From Planctomycetales bacterium (GTDB lineage: Bacteria > Planctomycetota > Planctomycetia > Planctomycetales > Planctomycetaceae): 13,949 nucleotides of DNA. The stretch covers positions 1-13,949 of the forward strand of contig JAGVKR010000440.1 of assembly GCA_020050375.1 (NCBI GenBank), given 5' to 3'. The number at the start of each line of letters is the position of its first letter. Position 1 is the first letter of the stretch. A program made the translations under genes and the position numbers. Shown in pieces: positions 1-9,186 of the stretch. The notes below the pieces were generated by a model, which did no database searches, was not told where the DNA came from, and was given only the letters and a program-made list of their open reading frames with translations.

Positions 1-2
1 GC

Positions 3-3000
3 GGCGTCGCGCAGCCGGTTTTCGCCGGCGGCGCCACCACCATGCAAACCGGCATCCAGAACCCCCGCGGCCTGACCTTCGCCCCGCTCGACTTCAACCT
101 GTGGCATCCCACAACCCAGCGTGGCGACGAAGACGGGCACGGTGTCAACCAGGCGTTCGACTTCAGCAATGAGGCCTCCGGGAACATTCTGCAGGACATC
201 AACGGCCGCCGCACGACATACGGCCAGGGCGGCGCCAGTTTCTATTTCGGTCTGGAGGAGTGGGCTGCCTCGCCCGGCGCGTCGAACTACCTGACGTACA
301 ACGGCGTCAACGCCCAATACGGCGTTCTGACTTCCCAGTATCAGCAGTATCTGACGTCGGATCAGCTCAATCCGGACGGAGCGATCGGCAACAACTACAA
401 CCTTCCGGGCGGAGCCTACGGCAGTCTGATTACGAAATCGTTCAGCCTCGAAGGTTACAGCGGCGCCGATCTGCCCACCCTGTACTTCAACTACTTCCTC
501 GACACGCAAAACGCCAGTGGCACCGAGCTCGACGCCACGATGCTCGACAGCGCCCGCGTGTTCGTCACCACCAACGGGGGCGCCTCATGGTCGTTGCTCG
601 CCTCGAACAACTCGACGCGATCGACGATCGGCGTCAAGTCCGAGCTGCCGCAGTACGCGACCGCCGAACGAAACGACGCCGTCTATAACAATCCCAATTC
701 ATTGGCCTACGGACAGGGACAGGAAGTTCAGGAACTCTTCGATTCCTCATCGTGGCGACAGTCCCGAATCGATTTGAGTCGGTTCGCCGGGGCCCAGTCC
801 CTGCAATTGCGATTCGATTTCAGCACCACCGGCACGTCGATGAAAGATGGCAACAACGAAGGTTTGGCCGGCGATGCGGCGGGTGCGGGCGCGACCAAAG
901 CCGGCCGCGGCCAGGACAACGACCAAATCGGCTTCTACGTCGATGACCTGCTGATCGGCCTTGCCGGACGCGGTGAAATGGTCACCGGGACGTCCAGCGT
1001 AGGAACCGATTTCTTCGCTCCGGTTCCGGGGATCGAAACCGACCCCAACATTAAAAAACAGCAGCTCACCGGCGCCTATCAACTCGAAATGCGTCGCGGA
1101 ACGGAATACACCAGCACGGGAAACACGATCACCCCGGGACAGCCGAATATTTTGATTGACCAGTCCAAGTTGATGTCTTCCAACATCATTCTGGCTCCCG
1201 GTTATTCGATTCAGGCTCCGCCGGGCAGCGTGTTGATCGATGGCCAGACGTTCGTGATCACCGACGGCGTGAAAACACAGACGTTCGAGTTCGACTTCAA
1301 CAACTCGGTGACGCCGGGCAATCGCACCGTTTCCATTGCCACGACCGACACAAACATCGACGTCGCCCGGAAGATTCGCGATTCGATCAACGCGACCGCG
1401 GCGCTGGGGCTGTTCGAGGTCACTGCGCAGCTCGGCGACGGGTTGATCACCGGCTCCAATACCACGAACGCGCGGGTCGATCTGTATCAGGCGACCAATG
1501 TCGATTCGATCGGCGCCATCCCCGACGTCAAACTCACGATCAACAGTGCATCGATCGCCGAAAATGGAGGAACAGCAACCGGAACCGTCGCGATTCCCAC
1601 GTCGCTGTTGTCGAATCTCGTTGTCTCGCTCAGCGTCATCAATCCGGCCACGGGACTGCCGGCCACCGATGTCACCGTTCCCGCCAACGTCACGATCACG
1701 GCCGGTCAAACGACGAGGACGTTCACGATCACCGGCCTCAACGACGCCTTCTTCAACGGCACCCGGACGATCGTGATTCGCCCGAGCGTGGTCGGGTACA
1801 CCAGCGTCTCGGCGCCGATCGACGTCACCGACAACGATCCGGGCGCGCTGACACTCGTCATCAACAACAATGGCAGCGGCCTGACCGAAGGGCTCACCCG
1901 CACCGCGACCGTCACCCGCAATTCGCCCACCAGCCAGTCCCTGACCGTATCGCTGGCCAGCCTGAACCCCGGCGAAGCCTCTGTTCCGCTGACACTCGTG
2001 ATTCCGGCCGGACAAGCCTCGGCGACATTCACGTTCAGCGCCGTGCAGGACGGAATCATTGACGGCGACCGGCCGGCAACCCTCGTCGCCTATTCGACAA
2101 ACTACACCCCCGGAACGGGCGTCGTCAGCATCCTCGACAGCGGGGCCGACACCGCGCTCCCTGTCGCCGTTGTGGGAGCGAACGTCAACATCACGCAGAC
2201 CGCCGGCAATCAGGCGGGGGGAGCGATCGCTGTCGATCGCACCAATTCCAATCGCATGTTCTCGGCGACCAACGATGCCGCCGCACCAGGCCTGATCGGC
2301 GCTTACAGCACCGACGGCGGCCAGACGTGGACGAAACGCGCCCTCGCGACCGTCATCGATGGGCTGCCGGCCGGCGGGAAGGATCCCGCGCTCGCAGCCG
2401 ACGAATATGGAAATCTGTTCCTGACGTATGTCGCTGCCAATGGACAGGACATCATCGTCGCCGCCAGTGCCGATTTCGGCCAGACCTTCGTTCTCGTCAA
2501 AACCTTCAGCAGCGCGGGAACCGTCGAATCGCCGAAGATCACCGCGGCGCGATTCGATACGCCCGGCAACAAAGGCAGCGTGTGGGTTTCGTATCGGGAC
2601 AATGGCGCCAATCGTGTTGTCGCGGCCGGTGCTCCGACGAACGCCTTAGGCACCGTGTTTACGTTTGGCAGCTCCCAACAGATCCCAACCTCCGGCCTCT
2701 GGAAGTTCGGTGACATCGCAATCGGTCCCGGCGGACAGGTGATGGTCGTCTATCAGACCAGCGCCTCGGGCGAAGGGCCAACCGACCTGCTGGTCAGTGT
2801 CGATGCAACTGGCCTCGCAGCCGGCGGCTTCAGCTCGCCGACCTCAATCACGTCGACAGCAGTCGGCGCCGCCGATCATATCCCGGCTTCGCCTCAGCAG
2901 GGAATCAGCGCTGGAGTCGGGCTGGCCTGGGATCGATCGGGGGGAGCGCACAACGGCCGGGTGTATATGGTCTACACCGATGAGACCCCCAGCGAATCGA

Positions 3001-6000
3001 ACAACACCGACGTCTACGTCCGCTTCTCCGACAATTTCGGGAGCACGTGGAGCAATCCCCTTCTTATCAATGACGACTCGACGACGAACAGCCAGTTCCT
3101 TCCACGGATCGCCATCGATCAAACGACGGGCGTCCTGGGCATCACCTGGTACGATTCGCGCAACGATACCGGCGGCACGGGAACCGTCAGCGGTTTGGTC
3201 ACGCCGGGAAGTGGTGGGCTCAACAATCCCAATTCGGTCGCGCTTGGCGCTGACGGAAACCTATATGTCGCATCGCAGACCTCCAACCAGATTCTGCGTT
3301 ACGACGGCACAACCGGCTCGTTCCTCGGCGTGTTCGTCGCCCAGGGGAGCGGCGGCATGCTCAGTCCGGCCGGCGTGACCTTTGGCCCCGACGGTAATCT
3401 GTACGTCTCGAGCATCATCGGCGACTCGATCTTTCGATACAACGGCACGACGGGCGCCTTCATCGACGTGTTCGTCGCCGCCGGCGCCGGGGGACTCGAC
3501 TCCCCCGGCACGCTCCTGTTCCGGCCGGATGGTTTTCTCTACGCCTTGAGCAACGGCACGAATAGTGTGATCCGTTTCAATGCCACGAGCGGAGCGCTCG
3601 ACAAGGTCTTCGTAGCGGCCGCCTCCGGCAACCTCGGCGACCCGCGCGACATGGCGTTCGGTCCCGACGGCAATCTGTATGTGACCAGTCGCAGCACCGG
3701 TAGCGTGTTGCGTTACGACGCTACGAGCGGCGCCTTCATCAACGCCTTCGTTCCCTCGTTCAGTGGCAATCTCTTTTACCCACAGGCTCTGGCATTCGGA
3801 CCCGACAACAACCTGTACGTCACCAATGAACTGAATGGCCAGATACTCCGTTACGACGGCACGACCGGCGCCTTCATCGACATCTACGTCGATAACGGCA
3901 CAGGTCTGTCGCGGCCGGTCGACCTGTTGTGGCGCGCCAATAACAGCCTGAATGTCGTCGATGGCTCGACCAACAGTGTGCGGCGCGTCATTAGCAATAT
4001 TGGCGGCGCAGGTGACACCGACGGCATCTCCAACAACGACGCCCAATACTTTGGAGCGCTCGTCACTTACAGCAGCGGCATCCTGACGGCTGGCCCCAAC
4101 TTCCAGATCAGTGCGGGGACGTCCAGTGCGAAGCTCTCCGGCAGTCCGACCGACTTCGGTCCGGTCAGCGGCCTCGATTTCAATTCGGGCCTGTTAATCC
4201 CGAACTGGGCCGACAATAGCACCGACCTGATCACCAACACAGACCTCCCGACGCTGGACCAGGCGACCGCGAATGTCGTTGTCGCGCCCGCTTCGCTGGC
4301 GGGACTGATTTCCGTCAACATCAATTCCGCCTCGATCAACGAGAATGGCGGATCGACAACCGCCACTTTGAGCCTGGTCGATACAAGCGGCAACCCGCTC
4401 ACCGTGACCGGGAAGCCCCTGATCGTCACGTTGAGCGTGAACACAACCGGCCTGGCGAGCGTCCCCACCACCGTGACGATCCCGGTCGGCCAATCGTCCA
4501 GTGCGCCGTTCAACATTTCGGCAACGGCCAATACCATCGCCGGCGGAAACCAGACGCTGATCATCAGTCCCTCAGCCCAATCCTACGAGGGGATCGGCGG
4601 GAGACTGCAGATCGTCGACGACGAATCTCCGCGATTGACGCTTTCGGCCTCCGTATTCAGTTTGTCCGAAGGCAACACGCTGACCGGCACGGTCACGCGC
4701 AACACCCCCACGAACGTCGCGTTGACGGTCAACCTGTTCAGCACCGACATCACCGAAGTGACGGTGCCCGCCACCGTTGTCATTCCGGCCGGCCAGACGA
4801 GCGCAAGCTTCACGCTGACCGGAGTCCAGGATTTCCAGATCGATGGTGATCACTTCCCGACGATCATGGCGGTCGCCGCTGGAATGGCATCGTCCAGGAG
4901 TCAGGTGTCGGTCCTCGACTCCGGAACGCCGAGCTCGCTGTCGTACAACCTCCTCGGCGACCGGAACGTGCCGCGTCGCCAGGGCGTCGTCAACATCAGC
5001 TCCAACACGATTCGAAACGTGCTCGAGACGGGCATTGTCGTGAGCTCTTCGCGCGATGGTGCGGACGCGAACCTGCCTCACCCCGGTTCGGTCATCAACA
5101 CGCCGACTCTCAACAGCGACAAGCTGATTCCCGGTCCGCAGATCAGCAATAATTTGATCTACAACTTCGGCGAGGCCGGCATTCAGTATTCGGGCGTCGC
5201 GGGGACGCCATTTGGCGGCGTGTCGTACGGCCGCATAGTCAACAACACGATTTTCGGAGGAACGACGAGAGCCGGCACCGGCATCCAGGTCTCCAACAAC
5301 GCCGCTCCGACGATTCTCAATAACATCGTTGCCAACACCGTGACCGGCATCTCGATTGACGGTTCGTCGGTCTCGAAAACGGTCGTCGGCACGACGCTGT
5401 TCAAGAACAACGGCGGCAACGGCGTCACGGGAACCAACGCCATTCTGCTCTCGACCGCCCAGCCGCTGTTCGTGAATTCCGGCATCGGCAATTTCTATCT
5501 CGCGCCGGGCAGCCAGGCGATCGACAGCTCGCTCAATACATTGCAGGATCGACCGTCGATTGTCGCCGTCAAATCGCCGCTGGGAATTCCCCAATCGCCG
5601 ATCACCGCCCCTCCGCTCGATCGCTTCGGCCAGCTCCGGACCGATGAGCCCTCCGTCCCGAACGCGACCGGTCTCGGCACGAATATCTTCAAGGATCGCG
5701 GGGCCCTGGAACGCGCCGACTTCACCGGCCCGACCGCCAGTCTGGTCGGCCCGCAGGACAACAGCATTGACGATGGAGACCCGTCCGTCTCGACGTTCTT
5801 CATGATCACGCCGACAACGCTCGTCGAATTCGACGTCGTGCTGGACGATCTGGGGATCGGCATCGACAACACAACCGTCTCGTCCAGTTCGTTCATCCTC
5901 AAGCAGGACGGAGTCACGCTGGTCAACGGCGTCGATTACATCTTCAGCTACAACGCGAACACCCATAAGGCCGCCTTCAAGTCGATCTCCGTGTTCCCGT

Positions 6001-8930
6001 CGGCGAGCACGTATACGATCAATCTCGATACGACCGTAATCAAAGACACGGCCGGGAACGCCCTGCAGGGGAACCAGGCCGACGGTAGTTCGTTGTTCAC
6101 AATCATCGGGAATGCGCCGCCGACGCTCACCAACGTCGCGCTGCTGCCCGGCCTCAAGAATGTCGTCAACAGCATCTCTTACGCGACGCTGCTGGCCAAT
6201 TCCGATCTGCACGTCACCAACACCCATACGGCCAACTTCCGTATTGAATCGGTGGTCGCCGGAACGTTGACAATCAGCAAAAGCGGCGCCCCGGCCATCG
6301 CGGTCGTCCCCGGGACGACCCTCATCGAAGCGGGCGATGTGCTGTACTGGGACCCGCCGACCGGCGCCGCCAACCAGACGGCCGCGTTCACGGTTATCGG
6401 TTACGATCCCGAAAACGTCTTGATCGCACCGGCGCTCTCGACGTCGGCCTTCCCGGTGACGGTCAGCATCAACCTGCTCAACGTCGCTCCCGCGCTGACG
6501 ACGATCAACACGCTGCCGACCGATGCTTCGGAAGATACGCCGTACTTCATCACCTTCAATGACCTGAAGAATCAGTCCGACCTGGCGGATGCGAACAACG
6601 ACAATCCGTTGTCGTTCCTGATTACGCAGGTCACCACCGGTTCGCTCCAGATCAGCCTGAACGGAGCACCGTATGTCTCCGTCATACCCAACGCAACTGT
6701 GTTCGGCCCCAACGACGTCCTGCAATGGCAGGGCCCGGCCAATCAGAATAACGACCTCAACGGCGGCGGCCCGTTCAATGCCTTCAAGGTCCTGGCCACC
6801 GACGGACAGTTCAGCTCGGCGCTCCCCGCCGTCCAGGTGAAGATCAACGTCGACGCGGTCCCCGATGCGCCGACCATGACCAGTCTCACCAAATTCGGGC
6901 AGGGCGGGCTGAATTCCCCCTTCGCCATTCTTTACACCGACCTCCTGTCGCATTCCAACCCGCAGAACGTCGACGGTCATCCGATTCAATTCCGCATCGA
7001 GAGCATTGCCGCCGGGGCTTCGCTCAAGATCAAACATCTCGGAGTTGTATCGACTGTCGTGCCAGGCACCGCGACGGCCATTGTCAGTGCCGGCGATTCG
7101 CTGTTCTGGACGCCCCCGCTGGGCGTGTTCGGCTCCGCCGTCAACGCCTTCAATATCGTGGCTTACGACGGGGTCAACGCGTCGCCATACAACGTTTCTA
7201 CGCCGCAGCTCACCGCGCAGGTTGAGGTCATCAATTCACCCGCTCCCACGCTCTCGACGCTGGCGACGTTCACCAGGCCCCGCTTCGTCGATACGCCGCT
7301 GACCTTCGCCGACCTGCAAGCGGCGTCGAACGTCACGATCGCCGCCGGTCATGCTCTCGGCTTCCGAGTCGATTCGCTGACCAGTGGGACGCTGAAGATC
7401 ACCCATCTGGGAATCACGTCTGCCGCCGGAGTCGGGACGGTCGTCGTTGCCGGCGACACGCTCACCTGGACCTCGGCTTCGGGCGCAACCGGCCTGACCG
7501 ATGCGTTCCAGTTGCTCGCCGTCGATCTGACCGACACACTGGCGTCGCTCGACCCGGTTCAGGTCAAAGTCGATCTTGTCAACTTTGCTCCGACGTTCAC
7601 CACGGTGACTTCGTTCGCGGGCGCCGTTCAACAAACCCCCTTCAATATCACCTATGCCCAACTGAAGCAGGCGGCGAACGAAGCCGACCTCAACAACGAC
7701 ACGATCGCGTTCCGCATCCAGACGGTGCAGAATGGATCGCTGAAGATCACCAAATTCGGAACGAACACCGCAGTTGCGGTCGTCCCGGGCGTAACACTCG
7801 TCGAAGACGGCGATCTGCTGACATGGACCGGAGCGAACGGTTCGACCGGCGCCATTGCGGCCTTCAAGACCCGGGCTTGGGATGGATACGTCAATTCTGC
7901 AGCCGATATTCAGGTCACGATCAACACCGCGGCCTTCGGCAACCAGTTCAATCTGGGAGGCCCATGGGTCGTGGATGGTAAGCTGGCCCGCATCAACCAC
8001 CCCGTGGGGAGTGCCAGCCTCACTTATTCCGATCAGAACAACGTTGGTTCGACCGGCGGTTTCATGTCGTATAACACGATCACCGGCCGCGGCGGGCTCA
8101 CCGGCATCATCAATTACGCCACACCCGACGCCGGTCGAATCGTCTGGTCCGACGGGAAGATCTGGCTGAAACTGTCGATCGGTGGCCAGTACTACGTCAA
8201 CGACCCCAACCCGGCCATTGCCCCGACGCTGGTGACGGTCACTCAAAACGGCGTGTCGTTCACGTTTTACAACAAGTCCGGATTGTCAACCACCGGCTCG
8301 TTCACCACTCCCACCACGATCAACATTCCCGCCTGGAAGGTGACCGCGATCTATGCCGATGGAACGCTGACTTTTTCGAGCGGCGCCGTCTGGAAGAAGC
8401 TCGACGTTTCTCAAACCTATACCGACTCGGTCACTGGACAACCGGTGAGTTTCCGCCTGCTCCCGACAACCCTCGTTGTCAACGGCAGAACCATCACCAA
8501 TCTGCTCTTCACGGACACTGTCGGTGGCACGTCGAACGGATACTGGCTGAATCCCACGCAGGTGCGAGCCACCGGCTGGAACTCGACTGGCACAGTCATG
8601 AACGGCCAGATCGTCTGGGTCGGCGGGACGATGGCCGGGAAAACCTGGTACAAGAACCTGTTCTTCGCCGGATCCTCCACCCTTCCTGGCACCGGCGTCG
8701 CGAGGATCACCGCCAACAACACTCAAATCCTGTTGACCGACAAGGACGGCGTCACGACGCGAGCCCGGATCATCAACGCCAGCACGATGCTCAATCTTGA
8801 TACGGGCAAAACGATCACCCGGAAGAATGGCAAGCTTGATTTTGGAGGAGGCCTCATTTGGTCCGAATTCGACTTCAACGCTCTGGATGCCGTCTTCTCC
8901 GACATCAAGACCCTGCCGTTCGGAGTCTAA
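3..8930 (+). CDS. Giant modular extracellular protein (Calx-beta / sialidase-like propeller / NHL / beta-helix / cadherin-like repeats), 5' partial
   Basis: The frame is open to the left edge and the first ATG (position 42, residue 1 here) lies inside a domain-like sequence without a ribosome site or signal peptide, so the real start is upstream. Domains by residue: 133-310 beta-rich jelly-roll-like region ending in FYVDDLLIG; 397-487 a small domain beginning VLIDGQTFVITDG; 496-701 two Calx-beta modules; 710-1046 plus 1323-1395 an Asp-box sialidase-like propeller (STDGGQTW at 756, SADFGQTF at 809, SDNFGSTW at 996); 1052-1320 a six-bladed NHL-type propeller lying inside it; 1423-1628 a second Calx-beta pair; 1636-1890 a right-handed beta-helix with NNxI/NNTI turns; 1894-2023 an Ig-like domain; 2024-2630 five cadherin-like repeats; 2631-2962 an unrecognised repeated region. 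No catalytic residues are evident. The inferred role is a secreted or surface structural/adhesive protein, and no sorting signal is visible at the C-terminus (ends LPFGV). The gene is certain; the function is not. Confidence 0.93.
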   Translation, partial: GVAQPVFAGGATTMQTGIQNPRGLTFAPLDFNLWHPTTQRGDEDGHGVNQAFDFSNEASGNILQDINGRRTTYGQGGASFYFGLEEWAASPGASNYLTYNGVNAQYGVLTSQYQQYLTSDQLNPDGAIGNNYNLPGGAYGSLITKSFSLEGYSGADLPTLYFNYFLDTQNASGTELDATMLDSARVFVTTNGGASWSLLASNNSTRSTIGVKSELPQYATAERNDAVYNNPNSLAYGQGQEVQELFDSSSWRQSRIDLSRFAGAQSLQLRFDFSTTGTSMKDGNNEGLAGDAAGAGATKAGRGQDNDQIGFYVDDLLIGLAGRGEMVTGTSSVGTDFFAPVPGIETDPNIKKQQLTGAYQLEMRRGTEYTSTGNTITPGQPNILIDQSKLMSSNIILAPGYSIQAPPGSVLIDGQTFVITDGVKTQTFEFDFNNSVTPGNRTVSIATTDTNIDVARKIRDSINATAALGLFEVTAQLGDGLITGSNTTNARVDLYQATNVDSIGAIPDVKLTINSASIAENGGTATGTVAIPTSLLSNLVVSLSVINPATGLPATDVTVPANVTITAGQTTRTFTITGLNDAFFNGTRTIVIRPSVVGYTSVSAPIDVTDNDPGALTLVINNNGSGLTEGLTRTATVTRNSPTSQSLTVSLASLNPGEASVPLTLVIPAGQASATFTFSAVQDGIIDGDRPATLVAYSTNYTPGTGVVSILDSGADTALPVAVVGANVNITQTAGNQAGGAIAVDRTNSNRMFSATNDAAAPGLIGAYSTDGGQTWTKRALATVIDGLPAGGKDPALAADEYGNLFLTYVAANGQDIIVAASADFGQTFVLVKTFSSAGTVESPKITAARFDTPGNKGSVWVSYRDNGANRVVAAGAPTNALGTVFTFGSSQQIPTSGLWKFGDIAIGPGGQVMVVYQTSASGEGPTDLLVSVDATGLAAGGFSSPTSITSTAVGAADHIPASPQQGISAGVGLAWDRSGGAHNGRVYMVYTDETPSESNNTDVYVRFSDNFGSTWSNPLLINDDSTTNSQFLPRIAIDQTTGVLGITWYDSRNDTGGTGTVSGLVTPGSGGLNNPNSVALGADGNLYVASQTSNQILRYDGTTGSFLGVFVAQGSGGMLSPAGVTFGPDGNLYVSSIIGDSIFRYNGTTGAFIDVFVAAGAGGLDSPGTLLFRPDGFLYALSNGTNSVIRFNATSGALDKVFVAAASGNLGDPRDMAFGPDGNLYVTSRSTGSVLRYDATSGAFINAFVPSFSGNLFYPQALAFGPDNNLYVTNELNGQILRYDGTTGAFIDIYVDNGTGLSRPVDLLWRANNSLNVVDGSTNSVRRVISNIGGAGDTDGISNNDAQYFGALVTYSSGILTAGPNFQISAGTSSAKLSGSPTDFGPVSGLDFNSGLLIPNWADNSTDLITNTDLPTLDQATANVVVAPASLAGLISVNINSASINENGGSTTATLSLVDTSGNPLTVTGKPLIVTLSVNTTGLASVPTTVTIPVGQSSSAPFNISATANTIAGGNQTLIISPSAQSYEGIGGRLQIVDDESPRLTLSASVFSLSEGNTLTGTVTRNTPTNVALTVNLFSTDITEVTVPATVVIPAGQTSASFTLTGVQDFQIDGDHFPTIMAVAAGMASSRSQVSVLDSGTPSSLSYNLLGDRNVPRRQGVVNISSNTIRNVLETGIVVSSSRDGADANLPHPGSVINTPTLNSDKLIPGPQISNNLIYNFGEAGIQYSGVAGTPFGGVSYGRIVNNTIFGGTTRAGTGIQVSNNAAPTILNNIVANTVTGISIDGSSVSKTVVGTTLFKNNGGNGVTGTNAILLSTAQPLFVNSGIGNFYLAPGSQAIDSSLNTLQDRPSIVAVKSPLGIPQSPITAPPLDRFGQLRTDEPSVPNATGLGTNIFKDRGALERADFTGPTASLVGPQDNSIDDGDPSVSTFFMITPTTLVEFDVVLDDLGIGIDNTTVSSSSFILKQDGVTLVNGVDYIFSYNANTHKAAFKSISVFPSASTYTINLDTTVIKDTAGNALQGNQADGSSLFTIIGNAPPTLTNVALLPGLKNVVNSISYATLLANSDLHVTNTHTANFRIESVVAGTLTISKSGAPAIAVVPGTTLIEAGDVLYWDPPTGAANQTAAFTVIGYDPENVLIAPALSTSAFPVTVSINLLNVAPALTTINTLPTDASEDTPYFITFNDLKNQSDLADANNDNPLSFLITQVTTGSLQISLNGAPYVSVIPNATVFGPNDVLQWQGPANQNNDLNGGGPFNAFKVLATDGQFSSALPAVQVKINVDAVPDAPTMTSLTKFGQGGLNSPFAILYTDLLSHSNPQNVDGHPIQFRIESIAAGASLKIKHLGVVSTVVPGTATAIVSAGDSLFWTPPLGVFGSAVNAFNIVAYDGVNASPYNVSTPQLTAQVEVINSPAPTLSTLATFTRPRFVDTPLTFADLQAASNVTIAAGHALGFRVDSLTSGTLKITHLGITSAAGVGTVVVAGDTLTWTSASGATGLTDAFQLLAVDLTDTLASLDPVQVKVDLVNFAPTFTTVTSFAGAVQQTPFNITYAQLKQAANEADLNNDTIAFRIQTVQNGSLKITKFGTNTAVAVVPGVTLVEDGDLLTWTGANGSTGAIAAFKTRAWDGYVNSAADIQVTINTAAFGNQFNLGGPWVVDGKLARINHPVGSASLTYSDQNNVGSTGGFMSYNTITGRGGLTGIINYATPDAGRIVWSDGKIWLKLSIGGQYYVNDPNPAIAPTLVTVTQNGVSFTFYNKSGLSTTGSFTTPTTINIPAWKVTAIYADGTLTFSSGAVWKKLDVSQTYTDSVTGQPVSFRLLPTTLVVNGRTITNLLFTDTVGGTSNGYWLNPTQVRATGWNSTGTVMNGQIVWVGGTMAGKTWYKNLFFAGSSTLPGTGVARITANNTQILLTDKDGVTTRARIINASTMLNLDTGKTITRKNGKLDFGGGLIWSEFDFNALDAVFSDIKTLPFGV
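1527..2144 (+). repeat. First Calx-beta module pair in the giant protein (residues 496-701)
   Basis: Two consecutive modules have the Calx-beta pattern: a small first strand with SIAENGG or GLTEG, a middle VTI.AGQTTRTFTI or LVIPAGQASATFTF strand, and an acidic DND or LDSG end. Calx-beta modules bind calcium in some eukaryotic families, and in large bacterial surface proteins they act mostly as spacers. A second pair of the same total length occurs at 4308-4925. Confidence 0.75.
3195..3998 (+). repeat. Six-bladed NHL-type beta-propeller, 138-nt repeat unit (residues 1052-1320)
   Basis: Six blades follow the pattern FV(A)..SG.L..P..(V/L)xFGPDGNLYV(x)S....S(V/I)(L)RY(D/N)GTTGAF. Blades 1 to 6 start at residues 1052, 1098, 1144, 1190, 1236 and 1282, so the period is exactly 46 aa (138 nt). 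NHL repeats form propellers that usually mediate protein or ligand contacts. Nucleotide identity between blades is visibly high, for example around CGTTACGACGGCAC in blades 1 and 5. The last blade is the most diverged. The block lies between two halves of the sialidase-like propeller. Confidence 0.85.
4308..4925 (+). repeat. Second Calx-beta module pair in the giant protein (residues 1423-1628)
   Basis: This pair mirrors the first. NINSASINENGG matches INSASIAENGG of module 1, and TVTRNTPTNVALTV matches TVTRNSPTSQSLTV of module 2. It ends in SVLDSG where the first pair ends in SILDSG. Each member resembles its positional counterpart more than its neighbour, which points to duplication of the pair as a unit. 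The pairs bracket the propeller block. Confidence 0.75.
6111..7931 (+). repeat. Five tandem cadherin-like repeats of 116-126 aa (residues 2024-2630)
   Basis: Repeats start at residues 2024, 2148, 2273, 2399 and 2515. Each opens with (A)P.(L/F)(T/S)t(v/i)..(L/F), carries a (L/I)xFRI(E/Q)S(V/I)..G(T/S)LKI...G motif, then VVPGT..(V/I)..GD.L.WT.P, and closes with (A)F.(V/L).A(Y/W)D followed by VQV(K/T)I(N). This is the general layout of cadherin-like or VCBS-type modules in bacterial adhesins. The first two are the most diverged. They probably form an extended stalk. Confidence 0.7.
7932..8927 (+). repeat. C-terminal unrecognised region with four repeats of about 77 aa (residues 2631-2962)
   Basis: A motif of the form G-(R/T/Q/K)-(I/L)-x-(W/F)-x-x-G-x-x-W-x-(K/E) recurs at residues 2698 (GRIVWSDGKIWLKL), 2774 (GTLTFSSGAVWKKL), 2855 (GQIVWVGGTMAGKTWYKN) and 2930 (GKLDFGGGLIWSEF), with spacings of 76, 81 and 75 residues. 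Between them are strands with (V/I)xFTFYN, ITNLLFTD and ILLTDKDG followed by a polar turn and a T-(Q/T/M)-(V/L/I) strand. I do not recognise a family. Being terminal, it could be a binding head or an attachment module. Confidence 0.6.
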
Positions 8931-9016
8931 TGGAGTTGAGCGGTGCAATGCGACCGGTCGCCCGGTAAGACGACCGCCGGGTGACCGAAAAGGTGCAGAA
9001 TCTGTCCCGACAGCCT

Positions 9017-9058
9017 CAGGGGCACGAGCGGCCAATCCGCTCGTGCCCCTGTTTTTTT
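9017..9058 (+). terminator. Strong intrinsic terminator after the giant gene
   Basis: A perfect 15-bp stem is formed by CAGGGGCACGAGCGG (9017-9031) and its complement (9037-9051), with a five-base CCAAT loop, followed directly by seven T residues (9052-9058). It lies 86 nt after the stop codon. A second, weaker hairpin precedes it (8955-8965 with 8977-8987, one mismatch). This separates the giant gene from the barrel gene. Confidence 0.93.
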
Positions 9059-9186
9059 CTGTGGACCGCCGACTTGATTGACCCATAAGCCAATTCTTCA
9101 TTTGGACTTACGACCCAAAACTCTCCAGACAACCGATCTTACCGGTCGTGCCTTGCGTAGCGGTTTGTTGCAGGATACCCGGCGTA

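Noticed and set aside
42..44. ATG as the true start of the giant gene
   Set aside because: The frame is open upstream to the edge (GVAQPVFAGGATT precedes it), there is no ribosome site, and no signal peptide follows.
3195..3998. Regular 138-nt repeats as a CRISPR or DNA-level array
   Set aside because: The units are in frame, encode NHL blades and have no short identical repeat with unique spacers.
4572..7037. 821-aa minus-strand open frame
   Set aside because: It lies wholly antisense to the well-supported giant gene. The product is Arg/Asp/Val-rich with no domain pattern, which is typical of the mirror frame in GC-rich coding sequence. The same applies to 747-2015, 3261-4046 and 7236-8246.
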